A stretch of DNA of 64,000 nt from Microterricola viridarii (GTDB lineage Bacteria; Actinomycetota; Actinomycetes; Actinomycetales; Microbacteriaceae), in NCBI RefSeq assembly GCF_001542775.1, contig NZ_CP014145.1:248001-312000 (forward strand), written 5' to 3'. Positions 25,098-35,328 of this stretch are shown here, piece by piece. Within the stretch, counting starts at the first letter, position 1, and every line of letters begins with the position of its first letter. The position numbers were made by a program, and so were the translations under genes. Below the pieces are notes generated by a model. The model ran no database searches. It was given only the letters and a program-made list of their open reading frames with translations, and had not been told where the DNA came from.

Positions 25098-26405
25098 CTA
25101 GCCGATTCTCTCTTTGCGGCCCAGGATTCCCTGTGGCCGAATCAACAACACGACGATGAGCACGACGAGTGCCCCGACATACTTCATGTCCGGCGGGATC
25201 ACGAGCGTGGACAGCTCGACGAACAGGCCGACGATGATCGAGCCGACGAGGGCTCCGAACGCGGTGCCGAGACCGCCGAGCACCACGGCCGCGAACACGA
25301 GCAGCAGGATCTGGAAGCCCATGTCCCAGCTGACCCCGGGGCGGAAGTACGCCCACAGGATGCCGCTCAGGCCGGCGAGGGTCGAGCCGAGCACCCAGAC
25401 GATGCGGATGACGTGGTCGACGTCGATGCCGCTCGCCGAGGCCAGGCTCGGGTTGTCGGAGACGGCGCGGGTCGCCTTGCCGATCCGGGTGCGCAGCAGG
25501 AAGTAGGCGACGCCGAGCAGCACGACGACGCTGATGCCCATGCTGGTCAGGTCGATCCACGACAGCGAGAGCGGGCCGAGCTGCAGGTCGGTCGGTGAGG
25601 CCCCTGGCAGCTGCCTGGTTGACCCGCCATAGAAGAATTGGTAGGTGTAGCGCATCGCCAGGGCGAGGCCGATGCTCACGATCATGAGCTGGATGACGCC
25701 GACCCCGCGTTTGCGCAGCGGTTTCCAGAGGCCGGCATCCAAGACCCACCCGAGAGCCGCGCTCAGGACCAGCGCGATCAGGATGGCGAGCCACACCGGC
25801 AGGGCGAGCGTCACCGAGAACGTGAGCGTCATCAGCGCGCCGAAGGTGATCAGCTCCGCGTGGGCGAAGTTGCTGAGGCCCGTCGTGCCGTAGATGAGCG
25901 AGAGGCCGATCGCGGCGAGGGCCAGCAGCAGACCGAAGTTCAGGCCATTGACCACCCTGTTGATGAGCTGGTCAAACAGCGAGACGGTCGTGCGGGTGCC
26001 CTCGCCGAGGAAGAAGTTGACCGACTTCGTCTGGGTCAGCCCGAACTCGGCCGTCAACGGGTTGCCGCCCTTGGCGACAACCACGCCCTTGGGGAGGGTG
26101 TCCTCATCCAGTTTCACCGTGTAGGTGGCCTTCTCCGGGACGCCGACCCGCCACTTGCCGTCGGCACCGGTCTTCACCTCAGTGTTGGTGCCCGGTCCCG
26201 TCACGGTGATGAGGACGGCATCGAGCGGTTTGCCGTTGAACGTCACATTCCCCGCGAGGATGAAGTCGTACTTATCCGTGTCGACGTCATCGGCGTGTGC
26301 TGCTCCGCCGGTGAACAGCGTGAGCGCGAGCGCGGTGAGGAGCATCAAGGCCAGCGCCGCTAAGCGGACGGGCGACCTTTTATGAGCGGATTCACTGGAA
26401 ATCAC
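25098..26405 (-). CDS. livH: LIV-type ABC transporter permease LivH with exported N-terminal domain
   Basis: The 435-residue protein is larger than normal LivH (about 300). Residues 1-40 form a signal peptide (APAALALMLL-like core, ending GGAAHADD). Residues 40-125 form a small exported beta-rich domain (NVTFNGKPLDAVLITVTGPG, TGADGKWRVGVPEKATYTVK) that resembles carboxypeptidase-regulatory or Cna-B type folds. The LivH permease follows with INRVVNGLNFGLLLALAAIG and GTTGLSNFAHAELITFGALM. The start is GTG 26405 with GGAGG upstream; an upstream extension to 26591 lacks a signal peptide start. It is the first gene of livHMGF. Confidence 0.88.
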   Translation of the reverse strand: MISSESAHKRSPVRLAALALMLLTALALTLFTGGAAHADDVDTDKYDFILAGNVTFNGKPLDAVLITVTGPGTNTEVKTGADGKWRVGVPEKATYTVKLDEDTLPKGVVVAKGGNPLTAEFGLTQTKSVNFFLGEGTRTTVSLFDQLINRVVNGLNFGLLLALAAIGLSLIYGTTGLSNFAHAELITFGALMTLTFSVTLALPVWLAILIALVLSAALGWVLDAGLWKPLRKRGVGVIQLMIVSIGLALAMRYTYQFFYGGSTRQLPGASPTDLQLGPLSLSWIDLTSMGISVVVLLGVAYFLLRTRIGKATRAVSDNPSLASASGIDVDHVIRIVWVLGSTLAGLSGILWAYFRPGVSWDMGFQILLLVFAAVVLGGLGTAFGALVGSIIVGLFVELSTLVIPPDMKYVGALVVLIVVLLIRPQGILGRKERIG

Positions 26406-26498
26406 TGCACCTCCATGGGATGCCAGCGAGCGAACTCGCGCGGCTCCGGGCCTTTTCCATCGACAACGCCGTCGACGGTAGTGCTGATTATGTCGTAA

Positions 26499-28166
<1,668 letters not shown>

Positions 28167-28301
28167 AGGTCAGCGCGGCGCGGCGAAGCCGCGACGCGCT
28201 TCCTCTAGCAAGGCGGCAGCCGTAGCCCGCAGACGCGCCAGCGTCGAGGGCGTGCCGCGGCAGCCTCTACAGCGCAACAAATTTGCGGGATCCCAGTGGT
28301 C

Positions 28302-28342
28302 CGCAGAAGGCCCGTCTCCTCACCGGAGGCGGGTCTTCTGCG
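28302..28342 (+). terminator. Intrinsic terminator after guaB
   Basis: An 18-bp stem (28302-28319 with 28325-28342, two G-U pairs) with a 5-nt loop lies just before the next gene. Confidence 0.85.
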
Positions 28343-28362
28343 TTCACGGGCACAATGGATCC

Positions 28363-29112
28363 ATGAGTCGTTCAGCCATCGTCATCACGGGAGGCACCCG
28401 CGGCATCGGCGCGGCCATCGCACGGGAGCTGGCGGCATCCGGGCACGACCTCGTGCTCGCTTACCGCAGCGATACGCCCGCCGCGGCCCTGCTGCAGGCC
28501 GAGCTGCGCTCCGGCGGCGCGCGGTGCGAGATCGTGCAGGCCGACGTGACCGTCGAGGCCGACATCGTGCGGCTCTTCGACGCGGCGCTGGAGCGCTTCG
28601 GGCGGGTAGACGGCCTCGTCAACAACGCCGGCGCCACCATGCACATCGGCTCGCTCGCCGACACCCCGGCCGAGACCGTGCGGGCGGTCATCGATCTCAA
28701 CCTGACGGCGGCCGTGCTGTGCGCCAGGCAGGCGGTGCGGCTGATGTCGACCCGGTTCGGCGGGGCGGGCGGCGTGATCGTCAACATCTCGTCCGGCGCG
28801 GCGACGCTCGGCTCACCGGGCGAGTACGTGCACTACGCCGCCGCGAAGGCCGGCGTCGACGCTTTGACGCTCGGGCTGGCGAAGGAGGTCGGGCCAGAGG
28901 GCATCCGTGTTGTCGGCGTTGCGCCGGGCACGATCCGCACCGACATCCACGCGGATGCCGGTGACGCCGGCCGCCCGGAACGGGTCGCCTCCCGGGTGCC
29001 GCTCGGCCGTGCCGGCGAGGTCGAGGACGTCGCGCCGCTGGTCGGCTGGCTGTTCGGGCCGGGCGCCGGCTTCATCACGGGCACCACCATCCGGGTGGCT
29101 GGCGGATCGTAG
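28363..29112 (+). CDS. SDR-family oxidoreductase
   Basis: The 249-residue protein is a classical short-chain dehydrogenase/reductase. It has the cofactor loop TGGTRGIGAAIA near residue 9, LVNNAGATMHIG near 85, IVNISSGAA with the catalytic serine near 140, and YAAAKAGVDALT with the Tyr and Lys near 155. The C terminus FITGTTIRVAGGS is typical. The arginine after the TGGT loop hints at NADPH use. Its substrate is unknown. The ATG at 28363 is preferred to an in-frame extension from 28252 that runs through the guaB terminator. It converges on the aminotransferase gene. Confidence 0.9.
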   Translation: MSRSAIVITGGTRGIGAAIARELAASGHDLVLAYRSDTPAAALLQAELRSGGARCEIVQADVTVEADIVRLFDAALERFGRVDGLVNNAGATMHIGSLADTPAETVRAVIDLNLTAAVLCARQAVRLMSTRFGGAGGVIVNISSGAATLGSPGEYVHYAAAKAGVDALTLGLAKEVGPEGIRVVGVAPGTIRTDIHADAGDAGRPERVASRVPLGRAGEVEDVAPLVGWLFGPGAGFITGTTIRVAGGS

Positions 29113-29126
29113 CGGCGGCTATTCCT

Positions 29127-29150
29127 CGCGGCGGCTAGCGGGCCGCCGCG
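29127..29150. terminator. Hairpin between converging SDR and aminotransferase genes
   Basis: A perfect 9-bp GC stem (29127-29135 with 29142-29150) overlaps the end of the aminotransferase gene and could stop transcription from the SDR side. Confidence 0.45.
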
Positions 29151-30286
29151 ATGCGCGCAACGGCCTCGTGCAGTACCTCGGGTGAGCAGGCGAAGTTCAA
29201 CCGGGCATGCCCGCGCCCCGCCTCGGCGCCGAAGCTGATGCCGGGCGTGAGGGCCACCTTGGCAACCTCGAGCGCGCGTCCGGCCGGGTCGTCACCCCAA
29301 CCGAGGCTCGAGAGGTCGAGCCAGGCGAGGAAGGTGGCATCCGGCACACGGTAGCGGGTGCCGGGCAGCTGCTCCTCGAGCAGGCTCGCGAGCAGCCGGC
29401 GGTTCTCGTCCAGGCTGCCGCGCACGCCGTCCAGCCAGTCGTCGCCCGCGCTGAACGCCGCAATCGCGGCGATCTGACCGAAGATGCTGGTGCGCCACTC
29501 CACCTCGTAGGGCATGGCCGCTCGCAGGGCGTCGCCGCGCTCACTCGCCGTGACGATGAGCGCGCACTTCAGCCCGGCCAGGTTGAATGCCTTGCTGGCG
29601 CTGGTGACCGCGACCCCGTGCTCGCGGGCGGCATCCGACACCGAGAGGAACGGCACGTACGGCACCTCGCCCAGGGTGAGGGCGCCGTGGATCTCGTCGC
29701 TGACGATCGTCGCATTGTGCCTGGCCGCGATCTCGGCGAGCTCCCGCAGCGTCTCGACCGGGTGGCAGAGCCCGACCGGGTTGTGCGGGTTGCAGAGCAC
29801 CATGGCGCGGGCGCCGTCTGCGAAGGCCTGCTCGATGCCGGCGAGGTCGAGCGACCAGCCCTCGTCGATGCCGCCAGCCAACGGCACTTCCACGATGCGG
29901 GCCCCCGCCTCCGGCGCCAGATCGAAGAACGGCGGGTAGATCGGCGGAGTGATGATCACCCCATCGCCCGGCTGCACCGCCTGGCGGAGCGCCTCGACGA
30001 TGCCCATCGACACGTCGGCCGTGCTGGTGACCCGGCCGGGGTCGACGGCCCAGTCGAAGCGCCGGGCGGCGAAGCCGGCGAACGCCTCGGCCTGCGGGCG
30101 GCTGCTGGCGGCGTAACCGGTGTCTGAGCGGCGGACCGCGTCGTGCAGGGCCGCCGCGATCGGCTCGGCGAGTGGGAAGTCCATCTCAGCGACGGGCAGC
30201 GGCAGCACGTCGGCGGGGAAGTGCGCCCACTTCGCGCTGGTGCGTGTGCGCAGGAGGTCCAGGGAATCGGCGGCAACATTCGACAT
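29135..30286 (-). CDS. MalY/PatB-type PLP aminotransferase
   Basis: The 383-residue fold-type I PLP enzyme matches the MalY/PatB group, which often act as cystathionine beta-lyases. It shows PVAEMDFPLAEPIAAALHDA near the N terminus, MVLCNPHNPVGLCHP, IVSDEIHGALTL and the PLP-lysine motif TSASKAFNLAGLKCALI. MalY proteins cleave cystathionine to homocysteine or repress maltose genes, so the exact role is open. The start is MSNVAADSLD at 30286; the longer upstream frame is basic and unlike the family. It is divergent from the ABC-F gene. Confidence 0.9.
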   Translation of the reverse strand: MSNVAADSLDLLRTRTSAKWAHFPADVLPLPVAEMDFPLAEPIAAALHDAVRRSDTGYAASSRPQAEAFAGFAARRFDWAVDPGRVTSTADVSMGIVEALRQAVQPGDGVIITPPIYPPFFDLAPEAGARIVEVPLAGGIDEGWSLDLAGIEQAFADGARAMVLCNPHNPVGLCHPVETLRELAEIAARHNATIVSDEIHGALTLGEVPYVPFLSVSDAAREHGVAVTSASKAFNLAGLKCALIVTASERGDALRAAMPYEVEWRTSIFGQIAAIAAFSAGDDWLDGVRGSLDENRRLLASLLEEQLPGTRYRVPDATFLAWLDLSSLGWGDDPAGRALEVAKVALTPGISFGAEAGRGHARLNFACSPEVLHEAVARIAAAR

Positions 30287-30442
30287 GCCATCAGCATGGC
30301 GCGCGGATGCCGCGGGCGCCAGAGGCCGGCGCCGGCACGGGCTGCGCCGGACGCGGCTGGCGCGCGGCGGGCGCAACCCATATGCTGGTCGGCTGCCCAA
30401 TCGGTGGCGTCGCACGCTGCGGCCACCGACCTGGAGTTCATC

Positions 30443-32136
30443 ATGGGGTACATCGACGTCAACGGCGTCTCATTCAGTCTGCCGGACGGCCGCCCGCTGC
30501 TCGCCGACGTCGCCTTCCGCGTGGGGAGGGCACGACGACGGCGCTGATCGGCGCGAACGGCGCGGGCAAGTCGACGCTGCTGCGCATCATCCGGGGCGAG
30601 CTGCGCCCCGACGATGGCAGCATTGCCATCGACGGCGGCCTCGGCGTGATGGACCAGTTCATCGGGCACGGGGCGCTCGAGACCGGCACGGCCGTCGCCA
30701 GCCTGCTGGTCGCGGTCGCCCCCGCCAGGGTGCGAGCCGCCGCGCTGGAGCTGGAGGCATCCGAACTCGCCATCATGGAGAACGACGACACGGCCAGCCA
30801 GATGCGCTACGCCACCGCGCTCGCCGAGTACGCCGATGCGGGCGGCTACGAGCAGGAGACAGTCTGGGACCACTGCACCATGGCCGCACTCGGTCTGCCG
30901 TTCGAGCGGGCGCGCTGGCGCGAGCTCGACACGCTCTCCGGCGGCGAGCAGAAGCGCCTCGCGCTGGAGGCGCTGCTGCGCGGGCCGGAGCAGGTGCTGC
31001 TGCTCGACGAGCCGGACAATTACCTCGATGTGCCGGGCAAGCGCTGGCTTGAGCAGCAGCTGCGCGAGACGCAGAAGACGGTGCTGCTGGTCTCGCACGA
31101 CCGCGAGCTGCTGGCGCGCGCCGCCGACCGCATCGTCACGATCGAGCTGGGCGCGGCCGGCAACACTGCCTGGGTGCACGGTGGAAGCTTCGAGGGCTAC
31201 CACGAGGCGCGCGACGCCCGATTCGAGCGGCTCGACGAACTGCGCCGCCGATGGGACGAGCAGCGGCAGGCGTTGAGGACCCTGGTGCAGACGTTGAAGA
31301 CCAAGGCGACTTACAACGACGGCTTGGCGTCGCGCTATCAGGCGGCACAGACCCGGCTGAGGCGCTTCGAGGATGCCGGCCCGCCGGAGGAGAGGCCGCC
31401 GGCGCAGGCGGTGAAGATGCAGCTGCGGGGTGCGCGCACCGGCAAGCGCGCGGTCGTGAACGAGCAGCTGGAACTGAGCGGCTTGATGAAGCCGTTCGAC
31501 CTCGAGATTTGGTACGGCGACCGTGTTGCGGTGCTCGGCTCGAACGGGTCGGGCAAATCGCATTTCCTGCGCCTGCTCGCCCGCGGCGGGACCGAGCCAG
31601 ATTCCACCCTCGGTCACGTGACGGCGATCGGCCAGACGCTCGCCCCCGTGCCGCACACCGGCAGGGCCGTGCTCGGCGCCCGCGTCGTGCCTGGCTGGTT
31701 CGCGCAGGTGCACGAGCACCCGGAGCTCACCGGGCGCACGTTGCTCGACATCCTGCACAAGGGCGACAGTCACCGCAACGGGATGCCGCGCGAGGCGGCC
31801 AGCGGGGCGCTGGACCGCTACGGGCTGGTCGCGGCGGCCGAGCAGAAGTTCGAGTCGCTCTCCGGCGGCCAGCAGGCCCGCCTGCAAATCCTGTTGCTGG
31901 AGCTCTCGGGCGCCACGCTGCTGCTGCTCGACGAGCCGACCGACAACCTGGACCTGGTGTCGGCGGAGGCCTTGGAGGACGCGCTCACCCGCTTCGACGG
32001 CACGGTGCTCGCCGTGACCCACGACCGCTGGTTCGCCAGGGGCTTCGACCGTTACCTGGTGTTCGGCTCCGACGGTGCCGTGTACGAGTCGGACGAGCCG
32101 GTGTGGACGGAGGCTCGAGTGGTGCGCTCGCGCTGA
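30443..32136 (+). pseudogene. ABC-F ATP-binding protein, frameshifted near the 5' end
   Basis: This ABC-F gene has two ATPase domains on one chain. ABC-F proteins bind the ribosome and some protect it from antibiotics. From ATG 30443, which follows GGAG, the frame reads GYIDVNGVSFSLPDGRPLLA and is lost at GTGGGGAGG (30521-30529). One extra G there joins it to TALIGANGAGKST and the rest. The restored protein has 564 residues, with signatures TLSGGEQKRLALEALLRGPE and SLSGGQQARLQILLLELSG and Walker B motifs LLLDEPDNYLD and LLLDEPTDNLD. The gene may be intact if this is a base-calling error. Confidence 0.85.
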
Positions 32137-32216
32137 AGCGGGAGTCCGCTGGTCGAGCCTGTCGAGACCTCGAGCAGCGTTTGCGGCATCCGTGGTCGCC
32201 CGTCGGTGACGTTAGG

Positions 32217-32222
32217 TAGGCT
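32217..32222 (+). promoter_or_regulatory. -10 element for leaderless guaB3
   Basis: TAGGCT ends 6 nt before the GTG at 32229. This favours GTG 32229 over the ATG at 32235 as the start and predicts a leaderless mRNA. Confidence 0.6.
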
Positions 32223-32228
32223 GGACTC

Positions 32229-33353
32229 GTGAGCATGGAGATTGAAATCGGCCGGTCCAAGCGGGCACGTCGTGTGTACGCATTTGATGACATCGCGATT
32301 GTGCCCTCGCGGCGCACCCGCGACCCAGAGGACGTCTCGGTGAGCTGGGCGATCGACGCCTACCAGTTCGACATCCCGTTCCTCGCGGCGCCGATGGACT
32401 CCGTGGTCTCGCCGCAGACCGCCATCATGATGGGCCAGCTCGGCGGCCTCGGCGTGCTCGACCTCGAGGGCCTCTGGACCCGCTACGAGAACCCGGAGCC
32501 CCTGCTGGCTGAGATCCGCGGCCTGAGCGACGCCAAGGCGACCGCCCGGATGCAGGAGATCTACTCCGCCCCGATCAAGCCAGAGCTCATCACCGCCCGC
32601 ATCGCCGAGGTGCGTGCCGCCGGTGTGCCCGTCGCCGCCGCCCTCTCGCCGCAGCGCACCCAGGAGTTTTACAGCACCGTCGTCGCCGCAGGCGTCGACC
32701 TCTTCGTCATCCGCGGCACGACCGTCTCGGCCGAGCACGTCTCCAAGAACCAGGAGCCGCTGAACCTGAAGAAGTTCATCTACGAGCTCGACGTGCCCGT
32801 CATCGTCGGCGGCGCGGCCACCTACACGGCGGCCCTGCACCTCATGCGCACCGGCGCGGCCGGCGTGCTCGTCGGCTTCGGCGGCGGCGCGGCCTCGACC
32901 ACGCGCGCCTCGCTCGGCATCCACGCGCCGATGGCCACCGCCGTCTCTGACGTCGCCGGCGCTCGCCGCGACTACATGGACGAGTCCGGCGGCCGCTACG
33001 TGCACGTGATCGCCGACGGCGGCCTCGGCACCTCCGGCGACATCGTCAAGGCGATCGCCTGCGGCGCGGATGCCGTCATGCTCGGCGCCGCGCTGGCCCG
33101 TGCCACCGACGCACCCGGCGGCGGATACCACTGGGGTGCAGAGGCGCACCACGCCAAGCTTCCCCGCGGCAACCGCGTGCACGTCGGCACGGTCGCCCCG
33201 CTCGAGGAGATCCTTTACGGCCCGGCCCCCGTGGCCGAGGGCACGGCCAACCTCGTCGGCGCACTGCGTCGCTCGATGGCGACCACCGGATACTCCGACC
33301 TCAAGGAGTTCCAGCGGGTCGAGGTTGTTGTGGCCCCGTACCAGGGCAACTAG
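32229..33353 (+). CDS. guaB3: GuaB3-family IMP dehydrogenase-related protein
   Basis: The 374-residue protein has the IMPDH TIM barrel but no CBS pair, as in the actinobacterial and cyanobacterial GuaB3 family. It begins EIEIGRSKRARRVYAFDDIA and has FLAAPMDSVVSPQTAIMMGQ and RYVHVIADGGLGTSGDIVKA. At the loop where the GuaB in this window has GPGSICTTR, this protein has GGGAASTTR, so S223 replaces the catalytic cysteine. Function is therefore uncertain; a role in purine control or an altered chemistry is possible. It lies 4 kb from guaB and 11 kb from guaA. Confidence 0.9.
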   Translation: MSMEIEIGRSKRARRVYAFDDIAIVPSRRTRDPEDVSVSWAIDAYQFDIPFLAAPMDSVVSPQTAIMMGQLGGLGVLDLEGLWTRYENPEPLLAEIRGLSDAKATARMQEIYSAPIKPELITARIAEVRAAGVPVAAALSPQRTQEFYSTVVAAGVDLFVIRGTTVSAEHVSKNQEPLNLKKFIYELDVPVIVGGAATYTAALHLMRTGAAGVLVGFGGGAASTTRASLGIHAPMATAVSDVAGARRDYMDESGGRYVHVIADGGLGTSGDIVKAIACGADAVMLGAALARATDAPGGGYHWGAEAHHAKLPRGNRVHVGTVAPLEEILYGPAPVAEGTANLVGALRRSMATTGYSDLKEFQRVEVVVAPYQGN

Positions 33354-33370
33354 CCTCACAAGAGAGCACC

Positions 33371-33406
33371 ACCAGCACGACCAGCACGACCAGCACCACC
33401 AGCAAC
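33371..33406 (+). repeat. Four tandem 9-nt units upstream of glpD
   Basis: Units ACCAGCACG, ACCAGCACG, ACCAGCACC and ACCAGCAAC lie in the 99-nt gap between guaB3 and glpD. They look like a short, slippage-prone repeat without coding use. Confidence 0.75.
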
Positions 33407-33452
33407 TCCAGCTTCGGCAGTCCGTCAGTACCACGTACCTCGGGAGGCAATG

Positions 33453-35189
33453 ATGGCCCAGCGCAACAGCGTGACGCGTTCGAGCAAGCTCGGACCGGAG
33501 GAGAGGGCGGCCGCCCTCGCCCGGCTCAAAGACAAAGAGCTGGACATCCTGGTGGTCGGGGGTGGCATCGTCGGGGCCGGGTCGGCGCTGGACGCCGTCA
33601 CCCGAGGCCTCAGCGTCGGGATCTTGGAGGAGCGCGACTGGGCGTCGGGAACGTCCAGCCGCTCCTCGAAGCTGGTGCACGGCGGCATCCGGTACCTCGA
33701 GCAACTTGACTTCCGGTTGGTGCGGGAGGCGCTGATCGAGCGCGGGCTGCTGCTGCAGCGTATTGCCCCGCATCTGGTGAAGCCGGTGCGCTTCCTCTAC
33801 CCGCTGAAGAAGCGGGTGATTGAGCGTGCCTATGTTGGCGCCGGCATGCTGCTCTACGACATCTTCAGCTACACGGGCGGCCGCCCGCCCGGGGTGCCGC
33901 ACCACCGCCACCTGAGCAAGCGGCAGGTGGAGCGGCTCATCCCGTCTCTCTCGCACGACGCCCTGGTCGGCGGCATCACCTACTACGACGCTCAGGTCGA
34001 CGACGCGCGCTACGTGTCGTCGCTGGTGCGCACCGCCTCCTTCTACGGCGCGCACGCGGCCTCCCGGGTGCGGGTCGAGGGCTTTATCAAGGTCGGCCAG
34101 CGGGTGGTCGGCGTGCAGGCGCACGACCTGCAGACCGGCGAGAAGTTCGAGGTGCGCGCCAAGCAGGTCGTCAACGCGACCGGCGTGTGGACGGATGACA
34201 CCCAGCGCATGGTGGGGGAGCGGGGCACTTTCAAGGTGCGGGCCTCCAAGGGCATCCACCTCGTGGTTCCGCGCGACCGCTTCCAATCGGCGATGGGCCT
34301 GCTGCTGCGCACCGAGAAGAGCGTGCTGTTCGTGATCCCGTGGGGCAGGCACTGGCTGATCGGCACCACCGACACGGACTGGAACCTGGACAAGGCGCAC
34401 CCGGCCGCGACCGCGGCCGACATCGACTACCTGCTCGAGCACGTCAACAAGGTGCTGTCGATCCAGCTCACCCGGGAGGACGTCGAGGGCGTCTACGCCG
34501 GTCTGCGGCCGCTGCTGGCCGGCGAGAGCGAGCAGACCTCCAAGCTCTCCCGTGAGCACCTTGTCGCGCACACCGTGCCGGGGCTCGTCGTGATTGCCGG
34601 CGGCAAGTGGACCACGTACCGGGTGATGGCCAAGGACGCCATCGACGCTGCGGTCGACGCGCTGGATGGCCGCATCCCACCGTCGACGACGCAGGACATC
34701 CCGTTGCTCGGCGCAGAGGGCTACCAGGCGGCGTGGAACAAGCGCGGCCGCATCGCGCAAGCCTTCGGCGTGCACAAGGTGCGCATCGAGCACCTGCTCA
34801 ACCGTTACGGCACGCTGACAGATGAGCTGCTCGACCTGATCAAGTCGGATCCCTCCCTCGGCGAGCCCCTGCCGGGGGCCGACGACTACCTCGGTGCCGA
34901 GGTCGTCTACGCGGCCTCGCACGAGGGGGCGCTGCACCTGGAGGACGTGCTCGCCCGCCGCACCCGGATCTCGATCGAGGCCTGGGACCGCGGCGTCTCG
35001 GCCGCGCCCGTCGCTGCGAAGCTGATGGCCGGCGTGCTCGGTTGGGATGAGGAACTCGAACAGCTCGAGGTGGCGAACTACCTGAAGCGGGTGGCGGCCG
35101 AACGGGCCTCGCAGGAGCAACCAGACGACGCGTCCGCCGACCACGTGCGCCTGGAAGCCCCGGACATCATGGCGGTCGAGGGGAAGTAG
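33453..35189 (+). CDS. glpD: Glycerol-3-phosphate dehydrogenase (FAD, respiratory type)
   Basis: GlpD oxidises glycerol-3-phosphate to dihydroxyacetone phosphate and passes electrons to quinone. The 578-residue protein has the FAD loop DILVVGGGIVGAGSALDAVT near residue 31, SSRSSKLVHGGIRYLEQLDF, NATGVWTDDTQRM and IPWGRHWLIGTTDTDW. A C-terminal helical domain covers about residues 400-578. Of two adjacent ATGs (33450 and 33453), the second has the better 5-nt spacing from GGGAGG. The gene stands alone and ends at a terminator; no glpF or glpK lies nearby. Confidence 0.95.
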   Translation: MAQRNSVTRSSKLGPEERAAALARLKDKELDILVVGGGIVGAGSALDAVTRGLSVGILEERDWASGTSSRSSKLVHGGIRYLEQLDFRLVREALIERGLLLQRIAPHLVKPVRFLYPLKKRVIERAYVGAGMLLYDIFSYTGGRPPGVPHHRHLSKRQVERLIPSLSHDALVGGITYYDAQVDDARYVSSLVRTASFYGAHAASRVRVEGFIKVGQRVVGVQAHDLQTGEKFEVRAKQVVNATGVWTDDTQRMVGERGTFKVRASKGIHLVVPRDRFQSAMGLLLRTEKSVLFVIPWGRHWLIGTTDTDWNLDKAHPAATAADIDYLLEHVNKVLSIQLTREDVEGVYAGLRPLLAGESEQTSKLSREHLVAHTVPGLVVIAGGKWTTYRVMAKDAIDAAVDALDGRIPPSTTQDIPLLGAEGYQAAWNKRGRIAQAFGVHKVRIEHLLNRYGTLTDELLDLIKSDPSLGEPLPGADDYLGAEVVYAASHEGALHLEDVLARRTRISIEAWDRGVSAAPVAAKLMAGVLGWDEELEQLEVANYLKRVAAERASQEQPDDASADHVRLEAPDIMAVEGK

Positions 35190-35198
35190 TGGGCATGG

Positions 35199-35234
35199 CC
35201 CCGTCCACGGCCGAAAGGCTCGGCGTGGACGGGG
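35199..35234 (+). terminator. Intrinsic terminator after glpD
   Basis: A perfect 11-bp stem (35199-35209 with 35224-35234, CCCCGTCCACG) encloses an inner GCC-GAAA-GGC hairpin. Confidence 0.85.
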
Positions 35235-35328
35235 TGTACCGACCGGTGTAGTGGGGCTGCCGAGTGCGATAGAGTCCGGACAGGCAGACGGTAACGGAGC
35301 GTTCCTCGGAACCACGGGGAAGGCGAGC

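Noticed and set aside
29956..32022. Reverse ORF of 688 residues opposite the ABC-F gene
   Set aside because: It overlaps the aminotransferase in another frame and mirrors the ABC-F coding frame; no recognisable domain.
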